Origin: Alphaproteobacteria bacterium
GTDB lineage: Bacteria; Pseudomonadota; Alphaproteobacteria; UBA9219
Assembly (NCBI GenBank): GCA_031291435.1
Contig: JARLJC010000370.1
Span: 109,101 to 173,100 of the forward strand
DNA: 64,000 bases
Direction: 5' to 3'
In this document: one piece after another, positions 27,615 through 37,819 of the stretch
How the letters are laid out: each line of letters opens with the position of its first letter
Position numbering within the stretch: position 1 is the first letter of the stretch
Position numbers and translations under genes: made by a program
Notes under the pieces: generated by a model
What the model was told of the DNA's origin: nothing
What the model saw: the letters and a program-made list of their open reading frames with translations, nothing else
The model's database searches: none

Positions 27615-28592
27615 ATGTCCGAACCCCTTTACGATCTCTGCGCCATTGGCAACGCCATGGTCGATATTCTTATTCCCGCCGACGATGCGTTTCTGGCGGC
27701 CAACGATGTCGTCAAAGGGGCCATGACTTTGGTCGATGCCGAACGTTCGGCGCAGCTTTATGAAAACGCGGGCGCGGCGGCGGAAATGCAGTCGGGCGGT
27801 TCGGCGGCCAATACGCTGGCGGGATTTACCTCGCTGGGCGGGCGGTCGGCTTTCATGGGCAAGGTCGGACGCGACGAATTCGGCGATATTTTCACCCATG
27901 ATCTTAAGGCGCAGAATATCCGTTTCACCTGCGCGACCTCGCCCGATCTTTCCACCGGGCGCTGCCTCGTCATCGTCACGCCCGACGCGCAGCGCAGCAT
28001 GAATACGTTTCTTGGCGCCGCCTCGATGTTCGGGCCCGAAGATGTCGATGCCGAGATTGTGCGCGCTTCAGCCATTACCTATCTTGAAGGCTATCTGTTC
28101 GATCGCGAACCGGCGCAGGCCGCCTTCCGCAAGGCCGCAAAAATCGCGCATGATGCCGGGCGCAAATTATCGCTCACGCTTTCCGACACTTTCTGCGTGC
28201 AGCGGCACCACGAGGCTTTTCTCGAGCTGGTCAGCGGCGAAGTCGATATTCTCTTCGCCAACGAACACGAATTGCTGACACTTTATAAGACGCAGGATTT
28301 AAGCGCCGCCATCGAAGCCGTGCGCGCCCATACCGATATCGCCGTGGTGACGCGCGGCGTCAAAGGCGCCGTGATCGTCGCCGGCGCCGCCACGCATGAA
28401 ACGCCCGTGCATCCGGCGCCGTCCGTGATCGATACCACAGGGGCGGGCGATCTGTATGCCGCCGGATTTTTGTACGGACTCACGCGAAACGTGAGTTTGC
28501 CCGAAGCGGCGCGCATCGGCGCGATCGCGGCGGCGGAAGTGATCGGCCATTATGGCCCGCGCCCGCAGAAAAAACTCGCCGGTCTGATTTGA
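27615..28592 (+). CDS. PfkB-family kinase, probable adenosine kinase
   Basis: A 325-residue ribokinase-fold sugar kinase. PfkB signature 1 is seen in GGSAANTLAGFTSLGG and signature 2 in DTTGAGDLYAAGFLYG, whose Asp is the catalytic base. The N-terminal YDLCAIGNAMVDIL and overall layout are typical of the alphaproteobacterial adenosine kinase-like group, which phosphorylates adenosine to AMP. I place the start at 27615, where homology begins, with AGG upstream. Substrate specificity is inferred. Confidence 0.87.
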   Translation: MSEPLYDLCAIGNAMVDILIPADDAFLAANDVVKGAMTLVDAERSAQLYENAGAAAEMQSGGSAANTLAGFTSLGGRSAFMGKVGRDEFGDIFTHDLKAQNIRFTCATSPDLSTGRCLVIVTPDAQRSMNTFLGAASMFGPEDVDAEIVRASAITYLEGYLFDREPAQAAFRKAAKIAHDAGRKLSLTLSDTFCVQRHHEAFLELVSGEVDILFANEHELLTLYKTQDLSAAIEAVRAHTDIAVVTRGVKGAVIVAGAATHETPVHPAPSVIDTTGAGDLYAAGFLYGLTRNVSLPEAARIGAIAAAEVIGHYGPRPQKKLAGLI

Positions 28593-28773
28593 GGCTACCT
28601 GTAAAGGGTATCGTTTGTGCCGACCCGGCTTCTGGTGCGCTGCACATAGTCATTTTGTTGACCCGAGTCGGTAGCGAGACTAGCTTGCCGCAGGTTCTTC
28701 ACGAAAATTTACATTTTTCGGGCGCATAATTCCCCTTCGCGTCTCGAATGATTCCCGGCCAGGAGAGTATCGC

Positions 28774-31700
28774 ATGCCGCGTCCCGCGTCCCCCGCCCCA
28801 TCTTCATCGTCTGCTTCGGGCAAAAAAGAATCCGTGCCCTTCACGCCCGCACCCGCCAATTTCGTCGCCGCTTTTTACGAACATCTTCTGCCCGCCGACC
28901 TCGCTTTGTTCACCGCGCAGGAACGCGCGCGCATCGCCTCGTCGATCTGGGCGCTGGCCTCCTCGCGCAAACGCGGCGAAGTCAAATTGCGTGTCTTCAA
29001 CCCGTCGCCCGAACGCGACGGCTGGACGGTCGATCACACGGTCATCGAAATCATCAATGACGATATGCCGTTTCTGGTCGACAGCGTCACCGGGGTTTTG
29101 CAGCGCCGCGGCCTTGCCGTGCATATGGTCATTCATCCCGTTCTGCGCATCAACCGCGACGGGGCCGGGCATGCGCTTTCCTCGCCGCCCGCCAAACCTG
29201 AGGACGCGCCGGCTGAATCCTTCATGCATATCCAGATCGATCATTCGCTGGAGCCGGCTCAGCTTAAGGAAATCGAGGAAGAAGTGCGCGCCACTTTGCG
29301 CGACGTGCGCATTGCCGTCGAAGACTGGCCGCGCATGCGCTCTCGAATGCAGGAAGTCAGCGACCAGATCACCGCCTCCTCGCATCACAAGGACGCCGCC
29401 GAGGATATCGACGAAGTGCGCGCTTTTCTGCGCTGGCTCAGCGAGGATAATTTCACCTTTCTCGGCTACCGCGAAATCGATCTGAAGCAGTCGGGCGACG
29501 ATGTCACCTCGATCCGCGTGGTGCCGGGGCAGGGCCTCGGCATTCTGCGTGACGACGAAGCCCGCATGTTCGGCGGGTTGCGCGATTTCGACAAACGCAA
29601 GAATCCGGCCTTGCGCAAATATGTGCGCCAGCATCATGTGCTGTTCGTCACCAAGACCAACGCGATTACCCGCGTGCATCGCGCGATCCCGATGGATGCC
29701 GTGTTCGTGCGCCGTTTCAGCGCCGAGGGCGCCGTCGTCAGCGAAAAATTGTTCGTCGGATTGTTCACCTCGAAAACCTATGCCCAGACGCCGCGCGATA
29801 TTCCCTTCATGCGCCGCAAGATCGGCGATGTGGTGGCGCGCATGGGCTTCGCGCCCAAGAGCCACGATGGCCGCCATCTCATGCACATCCTCAATACCTA
29901 TCCGCATGACGAACTGTTTCAGATCAGCGAAGAAGATCTCTACGCCAATGCGCGCGGCATCCTGCAATTGCAGGAACGCGCCCGCGTCGCCTTGTTCGTG
30001 CGGCAGGATCCGTTCGGCCGTTATGTGACCTGCCTCGTTTACGTACCGCGCGACCGTTACGATTCCAAGCTGCGTTCCCGCATTCAGGATTTCCTCGAAG
30101 TCGCCTATCAGGGCAAGGCCCAGCCCTGGAATGTGCGCATCGACGACAGCCGCCTCGCGCGCGCTTTCGTGACCATCAGCCTCAGCCCCGACAGCCCGCG
30201 CCCCGATTCCGCGCAGCTGGAAAGCGCCTTGCGCGAATTATGCCGCACCTGGGCAGGCCGCCTGCGCGACAGTCTGGTGGAAGCCTATGGCGAAGCTTCG
30301 GCTTTGGTGCTGCTGCGCCGCTATGGCGAGGCGTTCCCGGAAACTTATTGCGAAACCGTGCCGCCGCCGCGCGCCGTCACCGATATCCGCAATCTGGAAC
30401 GCGTGCGCCAGCATCCGCATTTCATCGCCGATCTGTTCGATATCGGCGACGGGCGTTTGCGCCTGAAACTATTCCAGCCCGGCAAGCCGCTGTCGCTTTC
30501 GGAAACCTTGCCGCTGATCGAAAATATGGGCCTCAAGATCGATTATATGGGCGGGCCTTACGAAATTACTTTTAAGGACGAAAGCGCGCCGATCTATATC
30601 CACGAATTTGTCGGCCGTTCCGCCCAGCCTTCGCTGGTCGCGTTCGATCATGTCAAGATCGCGTTCGAGGAAGCCCTCGCCAAAATCGTGGCTGGCGAAG
30701 TCGAAAGTGATTCCTTCAACGCCTTGACCCTGCGCATCGGCATGGGGTGGAGCGGCATTGTGGTGCTGCGCGCGCTCGCGCGCTATCTGCGCCAGCTGCG
30801 CATCCCCTACAGCCATGAGATGATTGCCGCGGTGATGAAAACGCATCCGCAGGTGGCGCAGCAGCTTTATGCCCTGTTCTATGCGCGGCATAATCCGGAA
30901 TTGAAGGGCGACCGTGCCGCCGAAATGCGCGCGCTGGAAAATGTGATCGCCGGGGCGCTCGCCAAAATCGATGCGCTCGAAGATGATCGCATCATTCGCC
31001 GTTATCTGAATCTGGTGCAATCCTCCCTGCGCACCAATTATTTCCAAACGGACGAAGCGGGCCGGGGCAAGAATTACTTGTCGATCAAGTTCGACAGCCG
31101 CGCGGTCGATTTCATGCCGCTGCCCAAACCCCTGGTCGAAATTTTCGTCTACAGCATGATGACCGAAGCCGTGCATTTGCGCGGCGGCAAGGTCGCGCGC
31201 GGCGGCATTCGCTGGTCGGATCGCCGCGACGATTTCCGCAACGAAATTCTGGGCTTGATGAAGGCCCAGATGGTCAAGAATTCGGTCATCGTGCCGGTCG
31301 GTTCCAAAGGCGGCTTCATCGTCAAGAATCCGTCACCGGAGCCGGAGAAATTCGCCGCCGAAGGCATCGCCTGTTACAAGGTGATGATGGCGGGCCTGTT
31401 CGACATCACCGATAACAGCAAAAACGGGCGCATTGTCCCGCCGCCGCAGGTCGTGCGGCATGACGGTGACGACCCCTATCTGGTGGTGGCCGCCGACAAA
31501 GGCACCGCGAAATTTTCCGATACCGCCAATGCGATTTCGCAATCTTATGGTTTCTGGCTCGACGATGCTTTCGCGTCGGGTGGGTCGGCTGGTTATGACC
31601 ACAAGGAAATGGGCATTACGGCGCGCGGCGCGTGGGAGGCGGTCAAACGCCATTTCCGCGAGTTGGGCAAAGACATACAGAATGTCGATTTCACCTGCAT

Positions 31701-33570
31701 CGGCGTCGGCGATATGTCGGGCGACGTGTTCGGCAATGGCATGCTGCTGTCGAAGCACACCCTTCTGCTTGGCGCGTTCGATCACCGCCATATTTTCTGC
31801 GACCCCGCGCCCGACGCTGCGAAAAGTTTCGCCGAGCGCCGCCGTTTGTACAATCTGACACGCAGTAGCTGGAACGATTACGACCGCAAGCTGATCTCGA
31901 AAGGCGGCGGTGTTTTCGCGCGCGGCGAAAAATCGATCAAGATTTCGCCCGAAATGAAAAAGGCTTACGGCATCAATGCTGAAACATTGGCACCCGCCGA
32001 ATTGATGCAGGCGATGCTGAAGGCCGATGTCGAATTGATGTATTTCGGCGGCATCGGCACCTATGTGAAGGCGACCGACGAGTCGCATGATGATGCCGGC
32101 GACCGCGCCAACGACGCCGTGCGCATCAGCGGGGCTGAGTTGCGCGCCAAAGTTGTAGGCGAAGGCGCCAATCTTGCGATGACGCAACATGGCCGCGTCG
32201 AATATGCCAAGAATGGCGGTCACCTCAATACCGACGCCATCGATAATTCCGCCGGGGTCGATACGTCCGATCACGAAGTGAATATCAAGATTCTGTTGCG
32301 CAAGGCGGTTGATAAAAAGGCCCTCACCATCGAAGCGCGCAACAAATTGCTGGCCAGCATGACGGAAGAAGTTGGCCATCTCGTCCTGCGCGACAATTAT
32401 CTGCAGACCGAGGCTTTATCTGTGGCCGAGGCGCGGGCGTCCGATCTTCTGCCCGCCCATGTGCGCTGCATTCAACTGCTGGAAAAAACCGGCCTGCTCA
32501 ATCGCGGCGTGGAATTTCTGCCCGACGACGCCGAAATATCCTCCCGGCAGAAAGTCGGCAAAGGCCTGACGCGCCCCGAACTCGCGGTGCTGCTGGCCTA
32601 TACCAAATTGTGGCTATTCCAGAAACTGATCGACAGCGATCTGCCCGATGATCCCGCCTTGCAGGAAGATCTCGCTTCCTATTTCCCGCAGGCTTTGCGC
32701 AAAAACTATGCCCGTGACATCGCGCAGCATCAGTTGAAACGCGAAATCGTCGCCACCGTCGTCACCAACGACATCGTCAACCATACCGGCCCGCAGACCG
32801 TCCTTATGCTGGGCGAACGCACAGGGGCCGCGCCCGATCTCATCGTGCGCGCCTATCTTCTGGCCCGCGCCTCGTTCGATCTGCCCGGAATCTGGGCCGG
32901 GATCGACGCGCTCGACAACAAGGTCAAGGCGGCGACGCAGACACGCATGATGGTTACGGTCAAGACCGCGCTGGCCGGAGCCATGGAACGTTTGCTGGCG
33001 GAACCTCAAAATCTGCAAAATCTTTCAGCATCCATTGCCGTAAATCACAAAAGGCTGGAACAACTCGGCGAATGGCTGGGCCAGAACGCCACCATCCTGA
33101 CCGCCATCGGCGCGCATCATGCCGAAGCCGACTGGCGCGCGCAGGGCGTGCCCGCCGATATCGCGCGCCGCGTCGCCGTGTTCCCGGTGATAGCGGGGGC
33201 GCTCGACCTGGTGGCGCTCGCGGTCAAAACCGGGATGGGCATGGGCGATTTGGCCGCTTTGTATTTCGGGCTCGAAAAACGGCTGGGGATAGGCTGGCTC
33301 GCGCATCTGGGTGCGGCGCAGACGCCGTGGCAGCGCGAAGCCGCCGGTGCCGCGCTTGACGAGTTGGCCGAACATCACCGCCGCCTGACGGCGCAGCTTG
33401 CCGCCAAAAAGACCAAGGGCAAACAGAAGGATATGGCGGAATGGGAAGAGCGCAACGCCGCCAAGCTGGAACCCTACGACGCGCTTCTGGCCGAAGGGCG
33501 CGCGGCGGGCAATGCCGATCTCGCCATGCTGCTGCTTGCCAATAAGCGGCTGAGTGGATTGCCGGCTTAG
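28774..33570 (+). CDS. NAD-specific glutamate dehydrogenase, large type
   Basis: A 1598-residue member of the about 180-kDa NAD-GDH family, which deaminates glutamate to 2-oxoglutarate and ammonia for catabolism. The N-terminal half (about 1-700) contains ACT-like regulatory regions, and the catalytic dehydrogenase domain lies around residues 720-1230. The stretches GGIRWSDRRDDFRNEILG and VGSKGGFIVKNP surround the substrate-binding lysines, and GVGDMSGDVFGNGML belongs to the nucleotide-binding part. The C-terminal domain is helical. CAGGAGAG supports the start. It is the longest gene in the window and uncut. Confidence 0.97.
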   Translation: MPRPASPAPSSSSASGKKESVPFTPAPANFVAAFYEHLLPADLALFTAQERARIASSIWALASSRKRGEVKLRVFNPSPERDGWTVDHTVIEIINDDMPFLVDSVTGVLQRRGLAVHMVIHPVLRINRDGAGHALSSPPAKPEDAPAESFMHIQIDHSLEPAQLKEIEEEVRATLRDVRIAVEDWPRMRSRMQEVSDQITASSHHKDAAEDIDEVRAFLRWLSEDNFTFLGYREIDLKQSGDDVTSIRVVPGQGLGILRDDEARMFGGLRDFDKRKNPALRKYVRQHHVLFVTKTNAITRVHRAIPMDAVFVRRFSAEGAVVSEKLFVGLFTSKTYAQTPRDIPFMRRKIGDVVARMGFAPKSHDGRHLMHILNTYPHDELFQISEEDLYANARGILQLQERARVALFVRQDPFGRYVTCLVYVPRDRYDSKLRSRIQDFLEVAYQGKAQPWNVRIDDSRLARAFVTISLSPDSPRPDSAQLESALRELCRTWAGRLRDSLVEAYGEASALVLLRRYGEAFPETYCETVPPPRAVTDIRNLERVRQHPHFIADLFDIGDGRLRLKLFQPGKPLSLSETLPLIENMGLKIDYMGGPYEITFKDESAPIYIHEFVGRSAQPSLVAFDHVKIAFEEALAKIVAGEVESDSFNALTLRIGMGWSGIVVLRALARYLRQLRIPYSHEMIAAVMKTHPQVAQQLYALFYARHNPELKGDRAAEMRALENVIAGALAKIDALEDDRIIRRYLNLVQSSLRTNYFQTDEAGRGKNYLSIKFDSRAVDFMPLPKPLVEIFVYSMMTEAVHLRGGKVARGGIRWSDRRDDFRNEILGLMKAQMVKNSVIVPVGSKGGFIVKNPSPEPEKFAAEGIACYKVMMAGLFDITDNSKNGRIVPPPQVVRHDGDDPYLVVAADKGTAKFSDTANAISQSYGFWLDDAFASGGSAGYDHKEMGITARGAWEAVKRHFRELGKDIQNVDFTCIGVGDMSGDVFGNGMLLSKHTLLLGAFDHRHIFCDPAPDAAKSFAERRRLYNLTRSSWNDYDRKLISKGGGVFARGEKSIKISPEMKKAYGINAETLAPAELMQAMLKADVELMYFGGIGTYVKATDESHDDAGDRANDAVRISGAELRAKVVGEGANLAMTQHGRVEYAKNGGHLNTDAIDNSAGVDTSDHEVNIKILLRKAVDKKALTIEARNKLLASMTEEVGHLVLRDNYLQTEALSVAEARASDLLPAHVRCIQLLEKTGLLNRGVEFLPDDAEISSRQKVGKGLTRPELAVLLAYTKLWLFQKLIDSDLPDDPALQEDLASYFPQALRKNYARDIAQHQLKREIVATVVTNDIVNHTGPQTVLMLGERTGAAPDLIVRAYLLARASFDLPGIWAGIDALDNKVKAATQTRMMVTVKTALAGAMERLLAEPQNLQNLSASIAVNHKRLEQLGEWLGQNATILTAIGAHHAEADWRAQGVPADIARRVAVFPVIAGALDLVALAVKTGMGMGDLAALYFGLEKRLGIGWLAHLGAAQTPWQREAAGAALDELAEHHRRLTAQLAAKKTKGKQKDMAEWEERNAAKLEPYDALLAEGRAAGNADLAMLLLANKRLSGLPA

Positions 33571-33604
33571 GTCCAGGAGACAGGAAGAGATTGCATCAAA
33601 AAAT

Positions 33605-33788
33605 GCCGTCATTCCGGAAAAACTGCTTTTTCGGAAATCGCCTCAAGCGATTTGCGAAAATGCGGTTTTGTCCGGAATCCAGTTGGCTTCGCCGCAAATA
33701 ATGTCTGTGCCGCAAGGGGAACTGGATTCCGCACAAATTTTCTTTCGCCACGCAAGCGCGTCGCAAGAAAATTTTGCGGAATGACGGC
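33605..33788. repeat. Compound palindromic repeat, family C copy 3
   Basis: The outer arms GCCGTCATTCC and GGAATGACGGC, and the inner arms GGAATCCAGTT and AACTGGATTCC, are mutually complementary, as in copy 1. Between them each arm carries its own hairpin: GAAATCGC/GCGATTT on the left and AAATTTTCTT/AAGAAAATTT on the right. The ends are conserved and the middles differ from copy 1. It fills most of the 287-bp gap between gdh and radC, both plus strand. Confidence 0.7.
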
Positions 33789-33857
33789 TTTATTGTGAGG
33801 CTTGCCTTCAGACACCTTTGCGCTTTGAGGCGTGGCGACGGGCTGGTATAAAAGGGC

Positions 33858-34562
33858 ATGCCTGCCATCGTCGCCGCATCGGACGAAGAAGATACCCCCC
33901 ATTATCACGGGCATCGCCAGCGATTGCGCGAAAGGCTGCTGCGCGCCGGGCCGGACGCGCTGCAGGATTACGAGCTGATCGAATTGCTGCTGTTCAGCGC
34001 AATTCCCCGCCGCGATGTCAAACCGCTGGCCAAAAAACTGCTGGCCGAGTTCAAGAGTCTGTGGGCGCTTGTCAATGCCTCGCCGGAACGGCTGGTTCAG
34101 GCCGGGCTGAGCGAAGGTGCGGCCTCGACCCTTATCATCACCGGCGCGATTGCTTTGCGCGCGCAGAAGAAAGCCATCGTCGGCGGCGCGTTGTTGAATA
34201 ACTGGCAGCGCATCGTCGATTATTGCCGCATGGCAATGGCGCACGAAACGGTCGAGCAGTTCCGCCTGCTGTTCCTCGATCGCAAAAATCACCTGATCGG
34301 CGAGGAAGTGCAGCAGCGCGGCACCATCGACCACACGCCCGTCTATCCGCGCGAAGTGGTCAAGCGGGCGCTCGATATCGGCGCGGGGGCGTTGGTGCTG
34401 GCCCATAATCATCCCAGCGGCGACCCCACCCCCAGCAAAGACGATATCGCCATGACCCGCGCCATCGTCGAAGCCTGCAAACCGCTGGGCATTACCGTGC
34501 ATGACCACATCATTATCGGCCATGCCGAGGTCACCAGCTTTAAAACCCTCGGCCTTCTATAA
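33858..34562 (+). CDS. radC: RadC/JAB-domain protein
   Basis: A 234-residue RadC-family protein. An N-terminal helix-hairpin-helix-like region (about 20-100) precedes the MPN/JAB metalloprotease-like domain with the zinc-binding motif HNHPSGDPTPSKDD. The historical link to DNA repair has been withdrawn for E. coli radC and the true function is open; related proteins occur on mobile elements. Here it stands among core genes with no transfer genes beside it. Confidence 0.93.
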   Translation: MPAIVAASDEEDTPHYHGHRQRLRERLLRAGPDALQDYELIELLLFSAIPRRDVKPLAKKLLAEFKSLWALVNASPERLVQAGLSEGAASTLIITGAIALRAQKKAIVGGALLNNWQRIVDYCRMAMAHETVEQFRLLFLDRKNHLIGEEVQQRGTIDHTPVYPREVVKRALDIGAGALVLAHNHPSGDPTPSKDDIAMTRAIVEACKPLGITVHDHIIIGHAEVTSFKTLGLL

Positions 34563-34626
34563 GGGATTGATTTGCGGCGCAAAATCGCCGATGATGAAGG
34601 GCATTTTGTTTCAGCCGGAGATTTTC

Positions 34627-35034
34627 ATGCGCCGTTCGATGTCCGCTTTGCTGCTCTGTGTGTCATTGGCCGCTTGCCAAAGCGCGCCTGCCCCTGTGTC
34701 GCAATTCTGGCGCCCGATCAGCGAACCCAACCTGTTGATGAGCGGCGACGCTTTGCAGCAGAAACTCGGCTTCGATCTCGGCCAATGCCATTGCGGATCG
34801 TACCCCGCCAATGCCACGCATGACGATATGGTCGCCTATCAGCCCGACAAACAGCGCCTCGCCGAAACAGGGGTGACCGTGACGCCGAACAGCGACGGCC
34901 AATGCCTGCAGCTGCCGAGCCTCGTGGTTTCGGAATGCATGCGTCAACGCGGCTGGGAGCCGACTTCGTGTTCGGGCCGCACGCCGCTTGCCGGTGGTGG
35001 TGCCCTCTGCGCTTCTTACGCGCCGCAAAATTAA
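34627..35034 (+). CDS. Cysteine-rich lipoprotein of unknown function
   Basis: A 135-residue lipoprotein: signal MRRSMSALLLCVSLAAC with lipobox LAAC, then a mature region with six cysteines (CHC, C, C, C, C) that could form disulfides. I do not recognise the family. The start at 34627 has GGAG at good spacing; the tracked start at 34501 lies inside radC. The family B hairpin begins immediately at its stop codon and separates it from the convergent SH3 gene. Confidence 0.72.
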   Translation: MRRSMSALLLCVSLAACQSAPAPVSQFWRPISEPNLLMSGDALQQKLGFDLGQCHCGSYPANATHDDMVAYQPDKQRLAETGVTVTPNSDGQCLQLPSLVVSECMRQRGWEPTSCSGRTPLAGGGALCASYAPQN

Positions 35035-35141
35035 AAGAGGGGAGAAGATTAGGGATAGAAAGGGACTAGAGGGGTAACCGATAGACGATAATCTGCCTGT
35101 TGTCCCTCCACCCCCTTTCTATCCCCGCTTCTCCCCTCTTT
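35034..35141. repeat. Palindromic repeat, family B copy 2
   Basis: A 14-bp outer stem (AAAGAGGGGAGAAG with its complement) and an inner 12-bp stem (GGATAGAAAGGG with its complement) enclose AACCGATAG and TGTCCCTCCA. The inner stem, AACCGATAG and TGTCCCTCCA recur at 50811-50910, while the outer arms differ. It spans exactly the gap between two convergent stop codons and may serve as a two-way transcript end, though there is no T-run. Confidence 0.75.
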
Positions 35142-35142
35142 C

Positions 35143-35634
35143 CTAATCGAAAGTCTCATTGGGATAAGCGCCCCAGAACTGGGTTTTGCGCAAATACCCC
35201 TTCACGCCTTCGAATTTGAGTTTGCACCAGTCGGGTTTGCAGGACAGGATTTGCCCCATCGCGCCCGGTTCCAGATGCGCTACCACCGGTGATTTATCAT
35301 CGGCATCGTCGCGCAATTCCTGCGTCCCGCCGCTGACCAATGCCGAACGTTTGGCGGTCAATTCCGTTTTATGGAACCACCCTTCATTGCCTTCGGGATC
35401 GCGCACGCGCCGCCACACATCATATTCCGCGATGATCTCGACCGGCAGGCTGCGCCGCGTATAAACCCATTCGATCGGATAGCGCGTGCCGGGGCCGGTG
35501 CGCAGATTGGCCTCGCCGCTGCGCAGGGAGGCAAAGCGCGGCAGCGGTCCGTGCGGGCCGTTATCGGTATCTTCGGCCTGCGCTGCGAAAGGGAGCAGCG
35601 CGAGCGCGGCGAGGAGGAAGAAAAATTTTCTCAT
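35143..35634 (-). CDS. Exported SH3-domain protein
   Basis: A 163-residue protein with a signal peptide (cleavage after AAQA) and two bacterial SH3-like repeats, the first seen in [17 protein letters not shown] and [15 protein letters not shown]. Bacterial SH3 domains often bind peptidoglycan, so a periplasmic wall-associated role is likely. Its start overlaps the tgt stop by 4 bp, making it the last gene of the queA-tgt run. Confidence 0.86.
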   Translation of the reverse strand: MRKFFFLLAALALLPFAAQAEDTDNGPHGPLPRFASLRSGEANLRTGPGTRYPIEWVYTRRSLPVEIIAEYDVWRRVRDPEGNEGWFHKTELTAKRSALVSGGTQELRDDADDKSPVVAHLEPGAMGQILSCKPDWCKLKFEGVKGYLRKTQFWGAYPNETFD

Positions 35635-36761
35635 GATACTGGATCGATGTCGCCCCGCGCCTGGCCTTCGTGGAATGCGGCCGCGAAATCATCGAGTTTG
35701 TGGGATTCGATGCTCTCGCGAAGGCCGCGCATCAGATCCTGATAATACTGCACATTGTGCAAAGTAAGCAACATCGGCCCCAGCATTTCTTCGCCCCGGA
35801 ACAGATGATGCAGATAGGCGCGGCTGTAACGCGTGCAGGCAAGGCAGGCGCAGGTTTCGTCGAGCGGGCGCATATCATCCTGATGACGGGCATTTTTGAT
35901 GTTCAATGTACCGCGCCGCGTGAATCCCTGCCCGGTGCGGCCAGAGCGTGTCGGCATCACGCAATCGAACATATCGACACCGCGTAAGACCGCGCCCACG
36001 ATATCGTCGGGCCGCCCCACGCCCATCAAATAACGCGGTTTTTCGGCTTTATACGCCGGCACGATGGATTCCAGCGTCGCGAACATCGCTTCCTGCCCTT
36101 CGCCGACGGCAAGACCGCCGATGCCGTAGCCGTCGATATCAAGCTGGGCGAGCGCTTCGGCGGATTCAAGCCGCAGGTCGGGGTAAGTACTTCCCTGATT
36201 GATGCCGAACAAAGCATAACCGTCGCGGCGGACGAACGCCTTGTTGCAACGTTCGGCCCAGCGCATCGACAGGCGCATCGATTGCGCGGCCTGTTCGTGG
36301 GTGGCGGGGTGCGGCGTGCATTCGTCGAAACACATGGTGATATCGCTGTCGAGCAGGTTCTGAATCTGCATCGACCGTTCGGGCGTGAGTTCATGCGCGG
36401 TGCCGTCGAGATGCGAGCGAAACGTCACGCCGTTTTCGTTGAGCGTGCGCAGTTTCGACAGAGACATGACCTGAAAGCCGCCGGAGTCGGTGACGATAGG
36501 GCCGGGCCAGTCCATGAATTTATGCAAGCCGCCAAGTTGCGCGACGCGCTCGGCTGTGGGGCGCAGCATCAGATGATAGGTATTGCAGATCGCCAGCTGC
36601 GCGCCGGTCGCTCGCACGTCGTCAGGGAACATGCCCTTGACGGTCGCGGATGTGGCGGTCGCCATAAAACACGGCGTTTCAAATGTGCCATGCGCGGTGG
36701 TGACGCGGCCGCGCCGGGCTTTTTTATCGGTGCCGAAAATATCGAAAGTGAATGTGGTCAT
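35631..36761 (-). CDS. tgt: Queuine tRNA-ribosyltransferase
   Basis: A 376-residue Tgt that swaps guanine-34 for preQ1 in tRNAs with GUN anticodons. The aspartate active-site region ([12 protein letters not shown]), the QGSTYPDLR region and the zinc site [16 protein letters not shown] are all present. It overlaps queA upstream and the SH3 gene downstream by 4 bp each, so translation is coupled. The preQ1-making genes are not in the window. Confidence 0.97.
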   Translation of the reverse strand: MTTFTFDIFGTDKKARRGRVTTAHGTFETPCFMATATSATVKGMFPDDVRATGAQLAICNTYHLMLRPTAERVAQLGGLHKFMDWPGPIVTDSGGFQVMSLSKLRTLNENGVTFRSHLDGTAHELTPERSMQIQNLLDSDITMCFDECTPHPATHEQAAQSMRLSMRWAERCNKAFVRRDGYALFGINQGSTYPDLRLESAEALAQLDIDGYGIGGLAVGEGQEAMFATLESIVPAYKAEKPRYLMGVGRPDDIVGAVLRGVDMFDCVMPTRSGRTGQGFTRRGTLNIKNARHQDDMRPLDETCACLACTRYSRAYLHHLFRGEEMLGPMLLTLHNVQYYQDLMRGLRESIESHKLDDFAAAFHEGQARGDIDPVS

Positions 36762-37819
36762 TGTCTTTCCAGGAGAGAAGCATCGCCGAACGAATAAAAG
36801 CGATAATTGTGGGTGATAGCATGGGCATAGGCGCTTCGCATAATTTCAAGACCCATAAAGGCCGCCACCAGCATGAACAAGGTCGATTGCGGCAGATGGA
36901 AGTTGGTCAACAGCGCATCGACGGCGCGGAATTTATAACCCGGCGTGATGAAAATCGCGGTGTCGCTGGCGAAAGGATGCACGGTGCCGTGTTCGTCGGT
37001 GGCGCTTTCGAGAACGCGCAGGCTGGTGGTGCCGACAGCTATGATGCGGCGGCCCGCGCGTTTGGCGTCGTTGATGGATGCTGCCGTTGCGGCGTCGATC
37101 TCGCCATATTCGGCATGCATCTTATGGTCTTTGATATAATCGGCCTTCACCGGCAGGAAGGTTCCGGCACCGACATGCAAAGTGACTTTGGCAAAACCGA
37201 TGCCTTTTGATTTCAGTTTGTCGATAAGTTCAGGCGTGAAATGCAATCCGGCGGTGGGGGCCGCCACCGCGCCGTCGCGCGCGGCGTAAACGGTTTGATA
37301 GCGCGCGCTGTCGGCTTTGGCGGCGCCGGGGTCGCGTTTGATGTAAGGCGGCAAAGGCGGTTCGCCGTATTTTTGCAGAAGGGCGAGAAGATTCTCATCG
37401 GGCGCGTTGAAACGCAGCAGCACTTCGCCGCCTTCATGCTTTTCCACAATCTCGGCGGAAAAATCCGGCGCGAAGTGGATTGTGTTGCCGATGCGCAATC
37501 TTTTGCCGGGCCGCGCGAAAGCCAGCCATTGCCGGGCCCCATGTTTTTTATGCAGCAGAGCTTCGACTTTCACCGCGTCGCGCATGCCGTATAAACGTGC
37601 CGGGATGACGCGCGTATCATTCATCACCAGAAAATCGTCAGGGCGCAGGAGGTCCGGCAGATCGTAGACATGATGATCGGCAAGCCCCGTCGGCGTCACG
37701 CGCAGCAAACGCGCGGCGTCGCGCGGCTCTACGGCCTGCTGGGCGATGTGGGTTTGCGGCAGGTCGAAATCGAAATCCGATGTTCGCAAACCGCTGTCTG
37801 TCGCGGTTTGGTCAGGCAT
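36758..37819 (-). CDS. queA: S-adenosylmethionine:tRNA ribosyltransferase-isomerase
   Basis: A 353-residue QueA that adds the epoxycyclopentane ring to preQ1-tRNA using SAM as ribosyl donor. The conserved [26 protein letters not shown] and [11 protein letters not shown] blocks are clear. It sits upstream of tgt with a 4-bp overlap, and its 5' end overlaps hdaA by 8 bp. Confidence 0.97.
   Translation of the reverse strand: MPDQTATDSGLRTSDFDFDLPQTHIAQQAVEPRDAARLLRVTPTGLADHHVYDLPDLLRPDDFLVMNDTRVIPARLYGMRDAVKVEALLHKKHGARQWLAFARPGKRLRIGNTIHFAPDFSAEIVEKHEGGEVLLRFNAPDENLLALLQKYGEPPLPPYIKRDPGAAKADSARYQTVYAARDGAVAAPTAGLHFTPELIDKLKSKGIGFAKVTLHVGAGTFLPVKADYIKDHKMHAEYGEIDAATAASINDAKRAGRRIIAVGTTSLRVLESATDEHGTVHPFASDTAIFITPGYKFRAVDALLTNFHLPQSTLFMLVAAFMGLEIMRSAYAHAITHNYRFYSFGDASLLERQ

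Noticed and set aside
28593-28773. Possible small RNA gene between the kinase and gdh
   Set aside because: Only short complementary stretches were found; no match to 4.5S, 6S or tmRNA cores and no tRNA fold.
33858-34562. RadC as a sign of a mobile element
   Set aside because: RadC-like genes occur on islands, but here only core genes and a palindromic repeat surround it.
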